64,000 nucleotides of DNA from Vibrio pomeroyi (GTDB taxonomy: Bacteria; Pseudomonadota; Gammaproteobacteria; Enterobacterales; Vibrionaceae). Shown piece after piece: positions 27,728 to 36,797 of the stretch; within the stretch, counting starts at the first letter, position 1, and every line of letters begins with the position of its first letter. The position numbers and the translations under genes were made by a program. The stretch is from positions 1,054,001-1,118,000 of the forward strand of contig NZ_AP025507.1 of assembly GCF_024347595.1 (NCBI RefSeq). The letters run 5' to 3'. A model generated the notes under the pieces. It was not told where the DNA came from. It did no database searches and worked only from the letters and a program-made list of their open reading frames with translations.

Positions 27728-28912
27728 ATGAAACTGTTCTCCAAATACTCTCTCCCTCTATTAAGTATATTCATTGTAAGTAACGCCGCGATGGTTAGTA
27801 ATGCCGCCGTCGCAGCACCTTCTATCGTACCGACTCCACCTAGCTTAGGTGCGAAAGGGTATGTGTTAATCGACTTCAATTCTGGTGATGTGCTTGTCGA
27901 AAACAATGCACACACTAAGTTAAACCCAGCAAGCTTAACCAAGCTGATGACCAGCTATGTTGCTGGCCAAGAGATGAAGCGAGGCAACATCTCTGCTGAC
28001 GACCAAGTGCGTATCAGTGAAAACGCATGGGCGAAGAACTTCCCGGACTCTTCAAAGATGTTCATTGAAGTGAATACTGATGTGGCGATGATGGACCTGT
28101 ATCGTGGTTTGATCATTCAATCGGGCAACGATGCCAGTGTTGCTATTGCCGAGCACGTAGCGGGTTCACAAGATGCTTTCGTTGATTTGATGAACTCTTG
28201 GGCGACTTCTCTCAAATTGGAAAATACCCATTTTGCTAACGCACACGGTCTAGATGCCGAAGACCTCTATTCGACTCCTTATGATATCGCGCTGCTTGGC
28301 CGAGCGATTATTAAAGATCTTCCTGATGTGTATGGCTTATATAGCGAACGTTCTTTCAGCTATAACGGTATCACACAGCACAACCGTAATGGCTTGCTAC
28401 GTGATAGAAGCTTAACCGTTGATGGCATGAAGACAGGCTACACATCTGGCGCAGGCTATAGCTTAGCGAGCTCTGCGACACAAGGTGAAATGCGACTTAT
28501 CGCGGTGGTTATGGGCGCATCAAGCGTTAAGAGCCGTGAGTCAGACAGTAAGCAGCTATTGAGTTACGGCTTCCGCTTCTTCGACACGCTAAACCCGCAT
28601 CAAGGCGGCGATCAAGTAGCAGAAGAGAAGGTGTGGTTTGGTGATCAAGACACATTGAAGCTTGGTGTTGCGGAAGATACGTTTATCACGTTGCCTAAGT
28701 CAGACAGTAAAAAGCTGACCGCGTCTATCGAGCTTAACTCTGAACTGAAAGCACCGATTGCCGAAGGGCAAACTTTAGGTGTGGTTCACTACACAGTCGA
28801 TGGCGAAGATGTTCAAACTCAACCTTTGATTGCACTTGAAGCAGTCGAGCAGGGCGGGTTGTTCAAGCGTTTAATGGATTACGTTAAGTTGTTTTTTGCG
28901 AGTCTATTCTAG
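27728..28912 (+). CDS. D-alanyl-D-alanine carboxypeptidase, PBP5/6 type
   Basis: This 394-residue protein has a signal peptide (about 1-30), the serine DD-peptidase domain with Ser69-Leu-Thr-Lys72, Ser132-Gly-Asn134 and Lys235-Thr-Gly237, the PBP5_C beta domain (about 295-385) and a C-terminal amphipathic helix (FKRLMDYVKLFFASLF) for inner-membrane attachment. It trims the terminal D-Ala of peptidoglycan pentapeptides in the periplasm. Vibrios often carry more than one paralogue, so no dacA symbol is assigned. A terminator follows. Confidence 0.93.
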   Translation: MKLFSKYSLPLLSIFIVSNAAMVSNAAVAAPSIVPTPPSLGAKGYVLIDFNSGDVLVENNAHTKLNPASLTKLMTSYVAGQEMKRGNISADDQVRISENAWAKNFPDSSKMFIEVNTDVAMMDLYRGLIIQSGNDASVAIAEHVAGSQDAFVDLMNSWATSLKLENTHFANAHGLDAEDLYSTPYDIALLGRAIIKDLPDVYGLYSERSFSYNGITQHNRNGLLRDRSLTVDGMKTGYTSGAGYSLASSATQGEMRLIAVVMGASSVKSRESDSKQLLSYGFRFFDTLNPHQGGDQVAEEKVWFGDQDTLKLGVAEDTFITLPKSDSKKLTASIELNSELKAPIAEGQTLGVVHYTVDGEDVQTQPLIALEAVEQGGLFKRLMDYVKLFFASLF

Positions 28913-28944
28913 ATAGCGCTTCTACCTAGCTAAACGAAAAATCT

Positions 28945-28986
28945 AACGGGTGTTGTGAGTCAATCACAACGCCCGTTTTTAATTTT
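28945..28986 (+). terminator. Terminator after DD-carboxypeptidase
   Basis: A 14-bp stem with one wobble (AACGGGTGTTGTGA / TCACAACGCCCGTT, 5-nt loop) followed by TTTAATTTT. Confidence 0.85.
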
Positions 28987-29077
28987 GTCCGCCCGAAAAC
29001 AGTGTTGGCTGCTTTCTTTATTAGCCGTAGCGAGCGGTTTCGATTACTATACGCAAAATTTAGCAGTGTAGTCACAT

Positions 29078-29371
29078 ATGACCATAGAGATAAAGAACAT
29101 CACCGAACCTGAAGTAACTTGTGCCAATTGTCAGGCGTGCTGTTGTCGTTTAGAGGTTATGATCATCACAGACACTGGCGTTCCAGAAGAGCATATCGCT
29201 TATGACGAATGGGGCGGTGAAACCATGAAACGTCTAGATGATGGTTGGTGCTCAGCGGTCGATCGGGAAACACTGATGTGTACCATCTACGAAAACCGAC
29301 CTTGGATCTGTCGTGAGTTTGAAATGGGCTCTTTTGAATGCGTTGACCAGCGCAAAGATGTGATGGGTTAA
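29078..29371 (+). CDS. YkgJ family cysteine cluster protein
   Basis: The 97-residue product is rich in ordered cysteines: CANCQACCC, then GWCSAV, LMCTIY, WICREF and FEC. This matches the YkgJ family (putative zinc- or iron-chelating domain, formerly UPF0153). Monocistronic; role unknown. Confidence 0.88.
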   Translation: MTIEIKNITEPEVTCANCQACCCRLEVMIITDTGVPEEHIAYDEWGGETMKRLDDGWCSAVDRETLMCTIYENRPWICREFEMGSFECVDQRKDVMG

Positions 29372-29425
29372 GCGTCACCAAAGTAATGTATTAACTATTG
29401 CCTGAGCTCTATTGTTCGTAGAGCT

Positions 29426-30322
29426 CTAATTATCAGTGGAGCTCAAGCACTCTGCGAGAAAATCGATAAACACACGAATTCGCTGAGGCAAATAATCACT
29501 TGCATGGTACACCGCGTACATCGGCAAGTATTCGTTATTCCAACCTTCCAATAACCGCGTTAATTCTCCTTTTTCAACAAACTCGTCACTCATCCAATCC
29601 GGTAACGCAACCACGCCTAAACCTTGTCGAGCCATAGTCAGCAGCATTTCTGGGCTGTCTGACGTAAAAATCTGGTTTACTTTCACGCTGGTGCATTGGT
29701 GCTCTTTATCGGTGAAACGCCATTCGCTTGCCGGATTCATCAAAGAATAGGTTAAGCACTGATGTTGGCTAAGATCTTTGGGGTTTTCAGGTTTCCCGTA
29801 CTTACTTAGGTAATCGGGTGATGCAACGTATTGGATTTTGTTGTTGAACAGGAAGCGAGCCTTTAACCCTGAGTCTTTGAGTTGTGATGCTCGGATAGCA
29901 ATATCAATGTTGTGGTCATTCAGGTTTACAATTCGGTCGTCGACACTGAGGTTTACACGGATACCTGGATGCTGCTCAATAAAGGCTTGAAGTGGTTCGC
30001 TCAATAACATTGTAGAAAATGCACTTGGTGCTGAGATCTTAAGCTCGCCTTCTACGGATTCAGTCTCACGCTTGAGTTTGCTTTCTATGGTAGACATCTC
30101 TTCGAGTAAACGGGAGCAATAGGTGAGGTAGTCTTTTCCTGCATGAGTGAGGGAGATTTTTCGGCTGTTTCGTTGAAACAAAGTGATCCCTAAGTCACTC
30201 TCCAACCACGCTATCTTCTTGCTCACTGCACTTTGTGTCATGTCTAACTTGTTGGCCGTTGCAGTGAAGCTATTCAGTTGCGCGGTTTCCACAAAGATGC
30301 GAATACATTCGATCTTGTCCAT
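29426..30322 (-). CDS. LysR family transcriptional regulator
   Basis: The 298-residue product has the N-terminal helix-turn-helix (NSFTATANKLDMTQSAVSKKIAWLESDLG) and an effector-binding domain of the CrgA/DsdC-like broad group. It is divergent from the DoxX-like gene (130 bp apart), which it likely regulates, as LysR/DoxX pairs are frequent. Effector unknown. Confidence 0.9.
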   Translation of the reverse strand: MDKIECIRIFVETAQLNSFTATANKLDMTQSAVSKKIAWLESDLGITLFQRNSRKISLTHAGKDYLTYCSRLLEEMSTIESKLKRETESVEGELKISAPSAFSTMLLSEPLQAFIEQHPGIRVNLSVDDRIVNLNDHNIDIAIRASQLKDSGLKARFLFNNKIQYVASPDYLSKYGKPENPKDLSQHQCLTYSLMNPASEWRFTDKEHQCTSVKVNQIFTSDSPEMLLTMARQGLGVVALPDWMSDEFVEKGELTRLLEGWNNEYLPMYAVYHASDYLPQRIRVFIDFLAECLSSTDN

Positions 30323-30451
30323 CTTACTCGCCTTTGGTTTATCTATTCCAATTTGGAATCTTAACTATCCTAAAGCTAGCATTTATCACCTCAATTATGA
30401 ATGCTTAAATAGCATCGTTGAAATTAATGTGATTCTTATAGAGGTAGCGAG

Positions 30452-30811
30452 ATGGGTACAGCAATCAGCATTTTGATGGTGGTGTTCTTTGTGTTGGCGA
30501 GTTCGATTAAAACACTTGGTTGGCAAAAGAAGGTATTTGAAATTCAACTTGGTTTCTTTAAAAGCTATGGCTTGAATAGAGTGATTATGTTTCTGGTGGG
30601 GTTAGTCGAACTGACAGGAGCAGTACTTTTGATTTTAGCTCTATGTGAAATTTCACCAGAACAGACTCAAGTGATGGGCGGAGCAATACTTGGAGCGACT
30701 TCAATAGGAGCACTTTATTTCCATTTAAGATTTGATACTTGGAAAGACGGTATTCCTGCGATAGTCACCTTGTTGTGTTCAAGTTTTTTAGTATTAGCTT
30801 TCTGGTACTAG
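30452..30811 (+). CDS. DoxX family membrane protein
   Basis: The 119-residue, four-helix membrane protein has the DoxX-like order: AISILMVVFFVLASSIKTLGW, an amphipathic segment with FKSYGLNRVIMFLVGLVELTGAVLLIL, then two further helices. The ATG has GAGGTAGCGAG upstream. DoxX proteins are linked to redox or quinone processes but mostly uncharacterised. Divergent LysR gene. Confidence 0.8.
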   Translation: MGTAISILMVVFFVLASSIKTLGWQKKVFEIQLGFFKSYGLNRVIMFLVGLVELTGAVLLILALCEISPEQTQVMGGAILGATSIGALYFHLRFDTWKDGIPAIVTLLCSSFLVLAFWY

Positions 30812-30892
30812 CCTCTATGTAGTGTATTGAAAGCCTATTTGTAGGTTATTTAATAAGAGTAGGGCTCGAAAGCCCTACGCAAGAAAGTCGAT

Positions 30893-32575
30893 TTAGAATT
30901 CAGACGGTACTTCAAACTCCATCCATTCCCCGGTTGTTGGGTGAATGAGTTTTAGGTAGCCCGCATGAAGGTGCAGGCGTTCACGTTTGTAGCCATAAAG
31001 GTCATCACCGCGGATTGGTACACCGAGGCCTGATGGGTGAGCACAGTGAACACGCAGCTGGTGGGTACGACCTGTTTTAGGGTACAAGTGAACCTTGGTT
31101 TTGCCGTTGTTGGTGCTGACGGCTTGCCAATGCGTTTCAGCGTTACGCCCATGTTCATGGCAAACGAGCTGTCTTGGTCTGTCGGTGATGTCGCCGCGTA
31201 ACGGCAAGCTAATATCGCCAGAATCCCCGTGGATATCACCATCAAGTAAAGCGGTGTAACGTTTCTCGACCGTTCTATCGATGAACTGTTTTTGGATGTG
31301 TTTGTTGGACTCGGCAGTCAGCGCCAAGATCAGCAAGCCAGATGTCGACATGTCCAGTCTATGGATAATCAACGGGCCAGTGGCGTCTGGGTAGCGTGCT
31401 TTAATGCGAGTATAAACTGAGTCTTCAATGAACTTGCCCGGAACCGACAAGAACTCTTCAGGCTTGTTCACGACTACGATCTCGTCATCTTCGTAAACAA
31501 TATCAAACGACTTACCCACCGCAGGGTTTACGATAAGCGGATTATCTTCTAACTCAACGCCAGTTAGCTGGTGGTCGAGAATCTCGAAGCTTTTGCTCTG
31601 ACAAACAGGGTAAAGGTTTCCGTGTTGTCGAATGATATTTGTTGGCGGCAATCCCCACCAAAACTCAGATAAAGCTAATGGTTGAAAGCTGTGCTCAAAG
31701 GCAAAATTAAGCAGCTTGGGTAGGCAGCAGTCACCTGAACCTTTAAGCGCGTCTTTACCATCTAATAATTCAAGCAGGCTCTTTGGCTCTGCGGCTTGGT
31801 TGATAAAGCGATAATGAGACAAACGCTGAGTCTCTAGTTCTGCGGAAATGGCTTGGTAGTCTTGCTTGCGGCTTTTGAGATCGGTTTCTATGGCATCAAC
31901 TTGTAACTGACGTTCTGCGATCTTTTGCTTCCACTCAATTCGAAGTGCTTTTAAGTCTCGCTTCTCTTGGCTGCTTTGGTTACCTAATTGTTTGAGTAGG
32001 CTGGCTGCAGACTCTAGGTTACCTAGTTCTTTCTCTTGGTTAGCTTGCTCTCTAAGCTCATTACGCTGTGCTTTGTTGGCAGCCATAGTGAGTTGAAAGG
32101 TTTCGATTACTTTACTCGCGTCGTTTTTAAGTTCGCTCAGCGTTGCAGTCAATTCATCGAGGTTGTGAGTTTTCTCTAGGTTCGCAATGTCGTTAGCTAA
32201 TGTTGTTTGCTGAGTTAAGTTTTGCGTGTTTAGGGCTTCAAACTGCTGCTCATCAAAAGCAGAAGGAACGAAGGCGATACTCGATAGCAGAGGTTCCAAA
32301 GACGAATCTAGCTGCAAACCTGAAAACGCAGAAAGGTAGCCTAGTTCTTGAGTTTGAGGATGTTGAACCAGAAGAACGGCATAGAGGTTACCTTGCGATG
32401 TTTCATTCACACCACAGTCAAGCAGAGACTGTTGAAGCTGCTGCATCGCTAATTCACACAAAGGATGCGGAGTATAGTAATACGGGAATGTAAAACGCTC
32501 TGGCAGCGACAACGCTTGATTCGCTGTTTGGTTTAACGTGCGCAGTGGTGTGTATTGAGCAAGGTTTGCTGACAT
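30893..32575 (-). CDS. RluA family pseudouridine synthase with long N-terminal extension
   Basis: ATG 32575 (MSANLAQYTPL) gives 560 residues. The C-terminal third (about 350-560) is the RluA-type catalytic domain with IIHRLDMSTSGLLIL containing the catalytic aspartate, followed by KRYTALLDG, LYPKTGRTHQLRVH and IRGDDLYG. The enzyme isomerises uridine to pseudouridine in rRNA or tRNA. The first 300 residues are a family-specific N-terminal region with a long coiled coil (about 130-260; QANQEKELGNLESAASLLKQ), much longer than E. coli RluA (about 219 residues). Its RNA target cannot be deduced. Confidence 0.88.
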   Translation of the reverse strand: MSANLAQYTPLRTLNQTANQALSLPERFTFPYYYTPHPLCELAMQQLQQSLLDCGVNETSQGNLYAVLLVQHPQTQELGYLSAFSGLQLDSSLEPLLSSIAFVPSAFDEQQFEALNTQNLTQQTTLANDIANLEKTHNLDELTATLSELKNDASKVIETFQLTMAANKAQRNELREQANQEKELGNLESAASLLKQLGNQSSQEKRDLKALRIEWKQKIAERQLQVDAIETDLKSRKQDYQAISAELETQRLSHYRFINQAAEPKSLLELLDGKDALKGSGDCCLPKLLNFAFEHSFQPLALSEFWWGLPPTNIIRQHGNLYPVCQSKSFEILDHQLTGVELEDNPLIVNPAVGKSFDIVYEDDEIVVVNKPEEFLSVPGKFIEDSVYTRIKARYPDATGPLIIHRLDMSTSGLLILALTAESNKHIQKQFIDRTVEKRYTALLDGDIHGDSGDISLPLRGDITDRPRQLVCHEHGRNAETHWQAVSTNNGKTKVHLYPKTGRTHQLRVHCAHPSGLGVPIRGDDLYGYKRERLHLHAGYLKLIHPTTGEWMEFEVPSEF

Positions 32576-32726
32576 GAAGATCAAACTCTATGGGTATTCG
32601 GTTAGAGCTCGATATTGTTGTCGAAATGGAGGCAAATGAGAAGCCAAAGCGGAAGATAAATCGGCTTTGGCTTCATTTAGATTGTCATCTTCATGCTATA
32701 GAAGCATTGAATGGAACAAATCTTGA

Positions 32727-33347
32727 TTAGTTAGAGTGTTCTAACTCTGATTGCTCCGCTTTTTGGTAAGCAGGATGGCTTGCTAAAAGATCACCGTATT
32801 TAGCAATGTTAGGGTAGAGCGTAGTCGCGCCAAAGTTACCCACAATTTCTACGATGAACGACATCATGAAATCGGCACCAGTGAGTGTTTCGCCTACAAG
32901 ATAGGTTTTGCCTTCAAGTGCTTCGTTAACGAAGGTTAAGATCTTTTGATTTTCGTCGTCGGCATAACCACCAAGGAAGTTTGTCTCGCAGCCGTCTTTC
33001 ATCACGAAGATCTTAAGCAGCATTGGCAAAATACCCGAGCTTTCAGCAAAGTGTAGCCATTGTGAATATTCAACATATTCAACTGTGCCACGCACTGGTG
33101 CGAATTTACCTTGGCTAAACTTGTCGATAAGGTACTCAGTAATTGCGCCAGATTCACTGATCACAATGCCATCATCTTCAATGACTGGAGATTTACCAAG
33201 AGGGTGAACAGACTTCAGTTCTGGTGGTGCTAAAAACGTGACACTGTCTCGTTGGTAAGGTTTAATTTGATAGTCGACACCAAGCTCTTCGAGTAGCCAG
33301 ATGATACGTTTCGAACGCGATTTATTCAGGTGATGTAAAGTAATCAT
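32727..33347 (-). CDS. Glutathione S-transferase family protein
   Basis: The 206-residue product has the thioredoxin-like N-terminal half (ITLHHLNKSRSKRIIWLLEELGVDYQI, with the Ser-rich loop and SPVIEDDGIVISESGAI for glutathione binding) and an all-helical C-terminal half. It conjugates or reduces using glutathione in the cytoplasm. It is 25 bp downstream of curA on the same strand, so it may be co-transcribed and share the TetR control. Confidence 0.9.
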   Translation of the reverse strand: MITLHHLNKSRSKRIIWLLEELGVDYQIKPYQRDSVTFLAPPELKSVHPLGKSPVIEDDGIVISESGAITEYLIDKFSQGKFAPVRGTVEYVEYSQWLHFAESSGILPMLLKIFVMKDGCETNFLGGYADDENQKILTFVNEALEGKTYLVGETLTGADFMMSFIVEIVGNFGATTLYPNIAKYGDLLASHPAYQKAEQSELEHSN

Positions 33348-33371
33348 AATTCTGCCTATTCTATCTTTGAG

Positions 33372-34403
33372 CTATTTTGCTTCGTTAGTTTTGATAACAA
33401 GTTTGCCGAAGTTCTGACCTTCTAATAGACCCATGAAAGCTTGTGGTGCTTCGTCTAGGCCTTCAATTAGGTGCTCACGGTAGTGCATTTTTCCTTGAGA
33501 CAGCCATTCGGTCATTTGAGTTGCAAACTCGTTGTAACGGTGCGCGTAGTCATCAAAGATGATGAAGCCTTGCATCTTAATGCGCTTAACTAAAAGAGTG
33601 CCCATTAGGCTAGAGATGCGATCTGGGCCTTCAGGAAGTGATGTCGCGTTGTATTGAGAGATAAGGCCGCAAACAGGGATACGAGCGCCTGTGTTTAGAA
33701 GAGGCATTACAGCATCGAATACTTTGCCGCCAACGTTTTCAAAGTAAACGTCGATGCCGTTGTCACACGCTTTCGCCAGTTGTTCTGCGAAGTCGTCTGC
33801 CTTGTGGTCGATACATTCATCAAAGCCAAGAACCTCTTTTGCGTACTGGCATTTCTCTTGACCGCCAGCCACGCCAATGACACGACAACCTTTCAGTTTA
33901 CCGATTTGTCCAACAGTTGCGCCTACAGGGCCTGTCGCCGCCGCCACAACTAATGTGTCGCCTTCTTTCGGTTGGCCGATATCCAATAAACCCATGTAAG
34001 CGGTAAAGCCTGGCATACCCATGATGCCTAGTGCGTAAGAAGGGTGGCTTGGCTCTTTACCTAGCTTGATAAGACCTTCGCCGTTAGAAATACCATAATC
34101 TTGCCAACCTGTGTACGCCAATACCCATTCGCCAACTTCAAAATCGCTGTTGTTTGACGCTTCAACCTGACACACGGTTGCACCAACCATCACATCATCA
34201 ATAGCAACTGGGTCTGCGTAAGATTTCGCATCGCTCATTCGGCCACGCATGTAAGGATCAAGAGATAGGTAAACCGAGCGAAGTAACATCTCGCCGTCGT
34301 TAATTGTTGGTGCAGCCACTGTCTCTAAGCGGAAGTTATCTTGAGTCGGTGCGCCAACTGGGCGAGAAGCCAATACGATGCGGCGATTGTCTTGTTGAGT
34401 CAT
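33372..34403 (-). CDS. curA: NADPH-dependent curcumin/enone reductase-like MDR oxidoreductase
   Basis: The 343-residue product matches E. coli CurA closely as I recall it: LASRPVGAP, VYLSLDPYMRGRMSD, GMPGFTAYMGLLDIGQPKEG, VAAATGPVGATVGQIGKLKG (the NADPH loop) and YFENVGGKVFDAV. CurA reduces alpha,beta-unsaturated ketones and is zinc-free, medium-chain dehydrogenase/reductase. A 19-base operator identical to the one before the TetR gene lies about 35 bp upstream, so the pair likely forms an electrophile-responsive circuit with the downstream GST. Confidence 0.92.
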   Translation of the reverse strand: MTQQDNRRIVLASRPVGAPTQDNFRLETVAAPTINDGEMLLRSVYLSLDPYMRGRMSDAKSYADPVAIDDVMVGATVCQVEASNNSDFEVGEWVLAYTGWQDYGISNGEGLIKLGKEPSHPSYALGIMGMPGFTAYMGLLDIGQPKEGDTLVVAAATGPVGATVGQIGKLKGCRVIGVAGGQEKCQYAKEVLGFDECIDHKADDFAEQLAKACDNGIDVYFENVGGKVFDAVMPLLNTGARIPVCGLISQYNATSLPEGPDRISSLMGTLLVKRIKMQGFIIFDDYAHRYNEFATQMTEWLSQGKMHYREHLIEGLDEAPQAFMGLLEGQNFGKLVIKTNEAK

Positions 34404-34438
34404 TGGATGTCCTTAATTTTATATTGTGTTCATTTAGA

Positions 34439-34469
34439 ATTAGACCAGTCGTCTAGTCTTGTTGTCTAA
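34439..34469 (-). promoter_or_regulatory. TetR-type operator upstream of curA
   Basis: ATTAGACCAGTCGTCTAGT at 34439-34457 contains the perfect inverted repeat TAGAC-N5-GTCTA, and a further GTCTAA half-site is at 34464-34469. The same 19 bases occur before the tetR gene at 35188-35206. Confidence 0.75.
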
Positions 34470-34550
34470 AAATCCCGCCGTCATCAAATTGATAAGAGGG
34501 CGGGTGATTTCTTTTAAGTTAAAGCGGGTTAAAGCAATTCAAAGCAAGCA

Positions 34551-34585
34551 AAAGCGAATAAGGCGCGGTGCGCGTTATTCGCTTT
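34551..34585 (-). terminator. Terminator overlapping the tetR stop codon
   Basis: On the minus strand AAAGCGAATAACGCGC and GCGCCTTATTCGCTTT form a long stem (one mismatch) that includes the last codons of the TetR gene and its stop, followed by TTTTGC. It probably separates the tetR and curA transcripts. Confidence 0.7.
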
Positions 34586-35168
34586 CACCTTTTAAAATTC
34601 GTTCGGTAAGGCTTAATGCCGATTCCAAGCTCTGAGGACTCTGGCTTAACTTACTCAATAAGCTGGCGCCCAACCACATTGAGTATAGGTTCTGAGCAAC
34701 TTCTTGGCTGTTTCCTACTTTGATAGAGCCATCATCCACACCACCAGCAACGCAGTGCTGTATCGTTTGAGTGACTTTTTCAGCTCCTTTGAGCAGAGCT
34801 TGGCGCATAGGATCAGAAAGATCAGAGACTTCAGCGCTGAGCTTAACCACTAAACATTTATGTGCGTTACAGGTGCCATTTTCAGTCTTTGCCCACAGTG
34901 AAAAGTAACCCAGAATACGTTGATAATGGTTGCCTTCACCGTGTACCAGAATGGATTCAATCTTAGTGATGTAGTTTTCAAAATAGTGCTGAATTAACGC
35001 CTCACCAAATTTCTCTTTCGATTTAAAGTAGTGGTAAAACGAACCCTTCGGCACGTCCGCTTCTTTAAGCAATTGTGATAAGCCAACGCCATTGAAGCCG
35101 TTGTTCACTATTAATTGATAGCCAACATTTAAAATGTGCAGGCGTGTGTCATTCGTTTTTTCGTTCAT
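34575..35168 (-). CDS. TetR family regulator of curA (AcuR/NemR-like)
   Basis: The 197-residue product has the TetR helix-turn-helix (FNGVGLSQLLKEADVPKGSFYHYFKSKEKFGEALI, about 25-60) and a C-terminal ligand domain containing a Cys pair region (NGTCNAHKCLVVKLSAEVSD) like the redox- or electrophile-sensing NemR/AcuR group. The inverted repeat TAGAC-N5-GTCTA lies 22 bp upstream of its own start and again upstream of curA. Autorepression and repression of curA are inferred. The C-x5-C spacing invites thiol sensing. Confidence 0.9.
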   Translation of the reverse strand: MNEKTNDTRLHILNVGYQLIVNNGFNGVGLSQLLKEADVPKGSFYHYFKSKEKFGEALIQHYFENYITKIESILVHGEGNHYQRILGYFSLWAKTENGTCNAHKCLVVKLSAEVSDLSDPMRQALLKGAEKVTQTIQHCVAGGVDDGSIKVGNSQEVAQNLYSMWLGASLLSKLSQSPQSLESALSLTERILKGESE

Positions 35169-35187
35169 GGTCGGTACTATAGTTTAA

Positions 35188-35215
35188 ATTAGACCAGTCG
35201 TCTAGTGGGTCTAAT
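35188..35215 (-). promoter_or_regulatory. TetR-type operator upstream of tetR
   Basis: The same 19 bases as before curA (35188-35206) are here extended to a larger inverted repeat, ATTAGACC-N12-GGTCTAAT (35188-35215), just upstream of the tetR start. This suggests autoregulation. Confidence 0.75.
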
Positions 35216-35303
35216 TTCGTTTGATTGGCCTTGGATGTTGACTGTATTTTTCAGCGATAGCTTAGAAAGATCTCAATTAAAACCGCTTTAAAACATATAG
35301 CTA

Positions 35304-35341
35304 CATAAAAAAGCCCCAACATGGTGTGCATGTTGGGGCTT
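35304..35341 (-). terminator. Terminator after FKBP gene
   Basis: A perfect 13-bp stem (AAGCCCCAACATG / CATGTTGGGGCTT) with a T6 run on the minus strand, 29 bp past the FKBP stop. Confidence 0.85.
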
Positions 35342-35369
35342 AATCAGAAGCTTGTTTATAGCAATTCGA

Positions 35370-35843
35370 TTATTGGATAGAGATTAGCTCAACATCAAAA
35401 ATCAGTGTTGCTGATGGTGGGATAGGGCCTGAACCGCCTTTACCGTAAGCCAATGGGCTTGGGATAAACAGACGAACTTTTTGGCCTTCAACCATGTAAG
35501 TCAAACCTTCTTGCCAGCCTTTGATTACTTGCTTAAGAGCAAATGAGATTGGCTCGCCGCGCTCAACAGAGCTATCGAAAACCGTGCCGTCAATCAAAGT
35601 ACCGTGGTAGTGAACTGTTACTTTGCTGTTCTTTGTTGGGTGCTCTGTACCTGTGCCTTCTTCAAGTACAAGGTACTGTAGGCCGCTTTCAGTCGTTACA
35701 ACACCTTCTTTAGCGCCATTCTCGATAAGGAACTGTTGACCTTGTTCGAAGTTTTCTGCACCAGACTTATGATTCGTCCAAGTACGGTAAATCATGAAAC
35801 CCGCCAAAAGAAAGACAATGACCGGGATGACAAATTTAGACAT
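35370..35843 (-). CDS. FKBP-type peptidyl-prolyl isomerase, membrane-anchored
   Basis: The 157-residue product has an N-terminal anchor (FVIPVIVFLLAGFMIYRTW) and an FKBP domain (about 60-157) with VTVHYHGTLIDGTVFDSS, GWQEGLTYMVEGQK and PPSATLIFDVELISI. It isomerises X-Pro bonds and faces the periplasm if the anchor is uncleaved. It lies 75 bp downstream of the DsbA-like lipoprotein gene, so an envelope-folding pair is plausible. Confidence 0.92.
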   Translation of the reverse strand: MSKFVIPVIVFLLAGFMIYRTWTNHKSGAENFEQGQQFLIENGAKEGVVTTESGLQYLVLEEGTGTEHPTKNSKVTVHYHGTLIDGTVFDSSVERGEPISFALKQVIKGWQEGLTYMVEGQKVRLFIPSPLAYGKGGSGPIPPSATLIFDVELISIQ

Positions 35844-35919
35844 AGTAAAACCTATTTATATTGAGTGCTGAATTTCGTAGTTAATACAAAATGTGTTAAT
35901 CAGTTGGCAACAGCCGTGA

Positions 35920-36546
35920 TTATGGTTGAGTCAAAAGGTAGTTGATCGTTTTTGCGATACCAGCAACATCTTGGTGACCGGCTGTCAGCACTTGGTATTT
36001 ACCGTTGATGATAAATGTTGGTACTGAGTTGATCTGACCTTTTACTGAAACTTCTTCCGCTTTCTTAACGTAGTCAAAAAGCGCAACTTGTTGCTCTTTG
36101 TTCAGTTGGTACGGGCTAACCAGACCGCGAGAAGTGAATGCTGTTTCTAGCGCTTGCTGACGTTGCTCTGGAGTCGCGTCTGCACCCATTTGAACCGCAC
36201 CGAATAGGTCGTCCATGAAGGCATGGTCCGGTGTCGCATCAAGCTGCATCACTGCTGTGTAGTAGATCATTGCGCTAATTTGAGCACTTTCATTGAATGT
36301 TACGTGCATCTTGCCAATAGTTTGGTCTGTAAGCGACTCAATCTCTGGAATTGCACTTTCCATTTGACGACAGTGACCACAGTTAAGAGAGAAGATTTCA
36401 GTGATCGGAGACAGGTTAAATTCTGTTAGAGCAGTAGGAAGCGCTTCGTATTGAACGCCTTTTTGTGGCTCATCTGTTTCACTACAACCGGCGATAATCA
36501 GTACGGCAGCGATTGCTGTGATGAATTTAGTAAATGGTTTAAACAT
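35920..36546 (-). CDS. DsbA family thiol:disulfide lipoprotein
   Basis: The 208-residue product has a lipobox (LIIAGC, Cys21) and a DsbA-type thioredoxin fold: FSLNCGHCRQME with the active CGHC at about 56-59, a helical insert, and the cis-Pro loop NSVPTFIINGKY. CGHC is unusual next to DsbA's CPHC and implies a different redox potential. It probably oxidises or reshuffles disulfides at the periplasmic face. It heads the two-gene group with the FKBP gene. Confidence 0.88.
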   Translation of the reverse strand: MFKPFTKFITAIAAVLIIAGCSETDEPQKGVQYEALPTALTEFNLSPITEIFSLNCGHCRQMESAIPEIESLTDQTIGKMHVTFNESAQISAMIYYTAVMQLDATPDHAFMDDLFGAVQMGADATPEQRQQALETAFTSRGLVSPYQLNKEQQVALFDYVKKAEEVSVKGQINSVPTFIINGKYQVLTAGHQDVAGIAKTINYLLTQP

Positions 36547-36797
36547 AATGTTTACTCTAGCGTTGAGAAGTCGTGAGATTCTAACTATTTAGTAGGAATT
36601 GGAAAACAATTATAAGGTAAATAAATGCAAACAGTTCGAACTAGCGAGCGAAGACAGGCTAGTTGACGGTTAACTGTGATCAAAAGCACTTTTTTTGATG
36701 TGTGCTCTTTTGTCTAAAGTTTTTGTCTAAAGTTTTTGTCTCGGTGCCGATATAGACATTAGTGAATGGTTTATCTGCATGAGTGGTTGGTGAAGTA

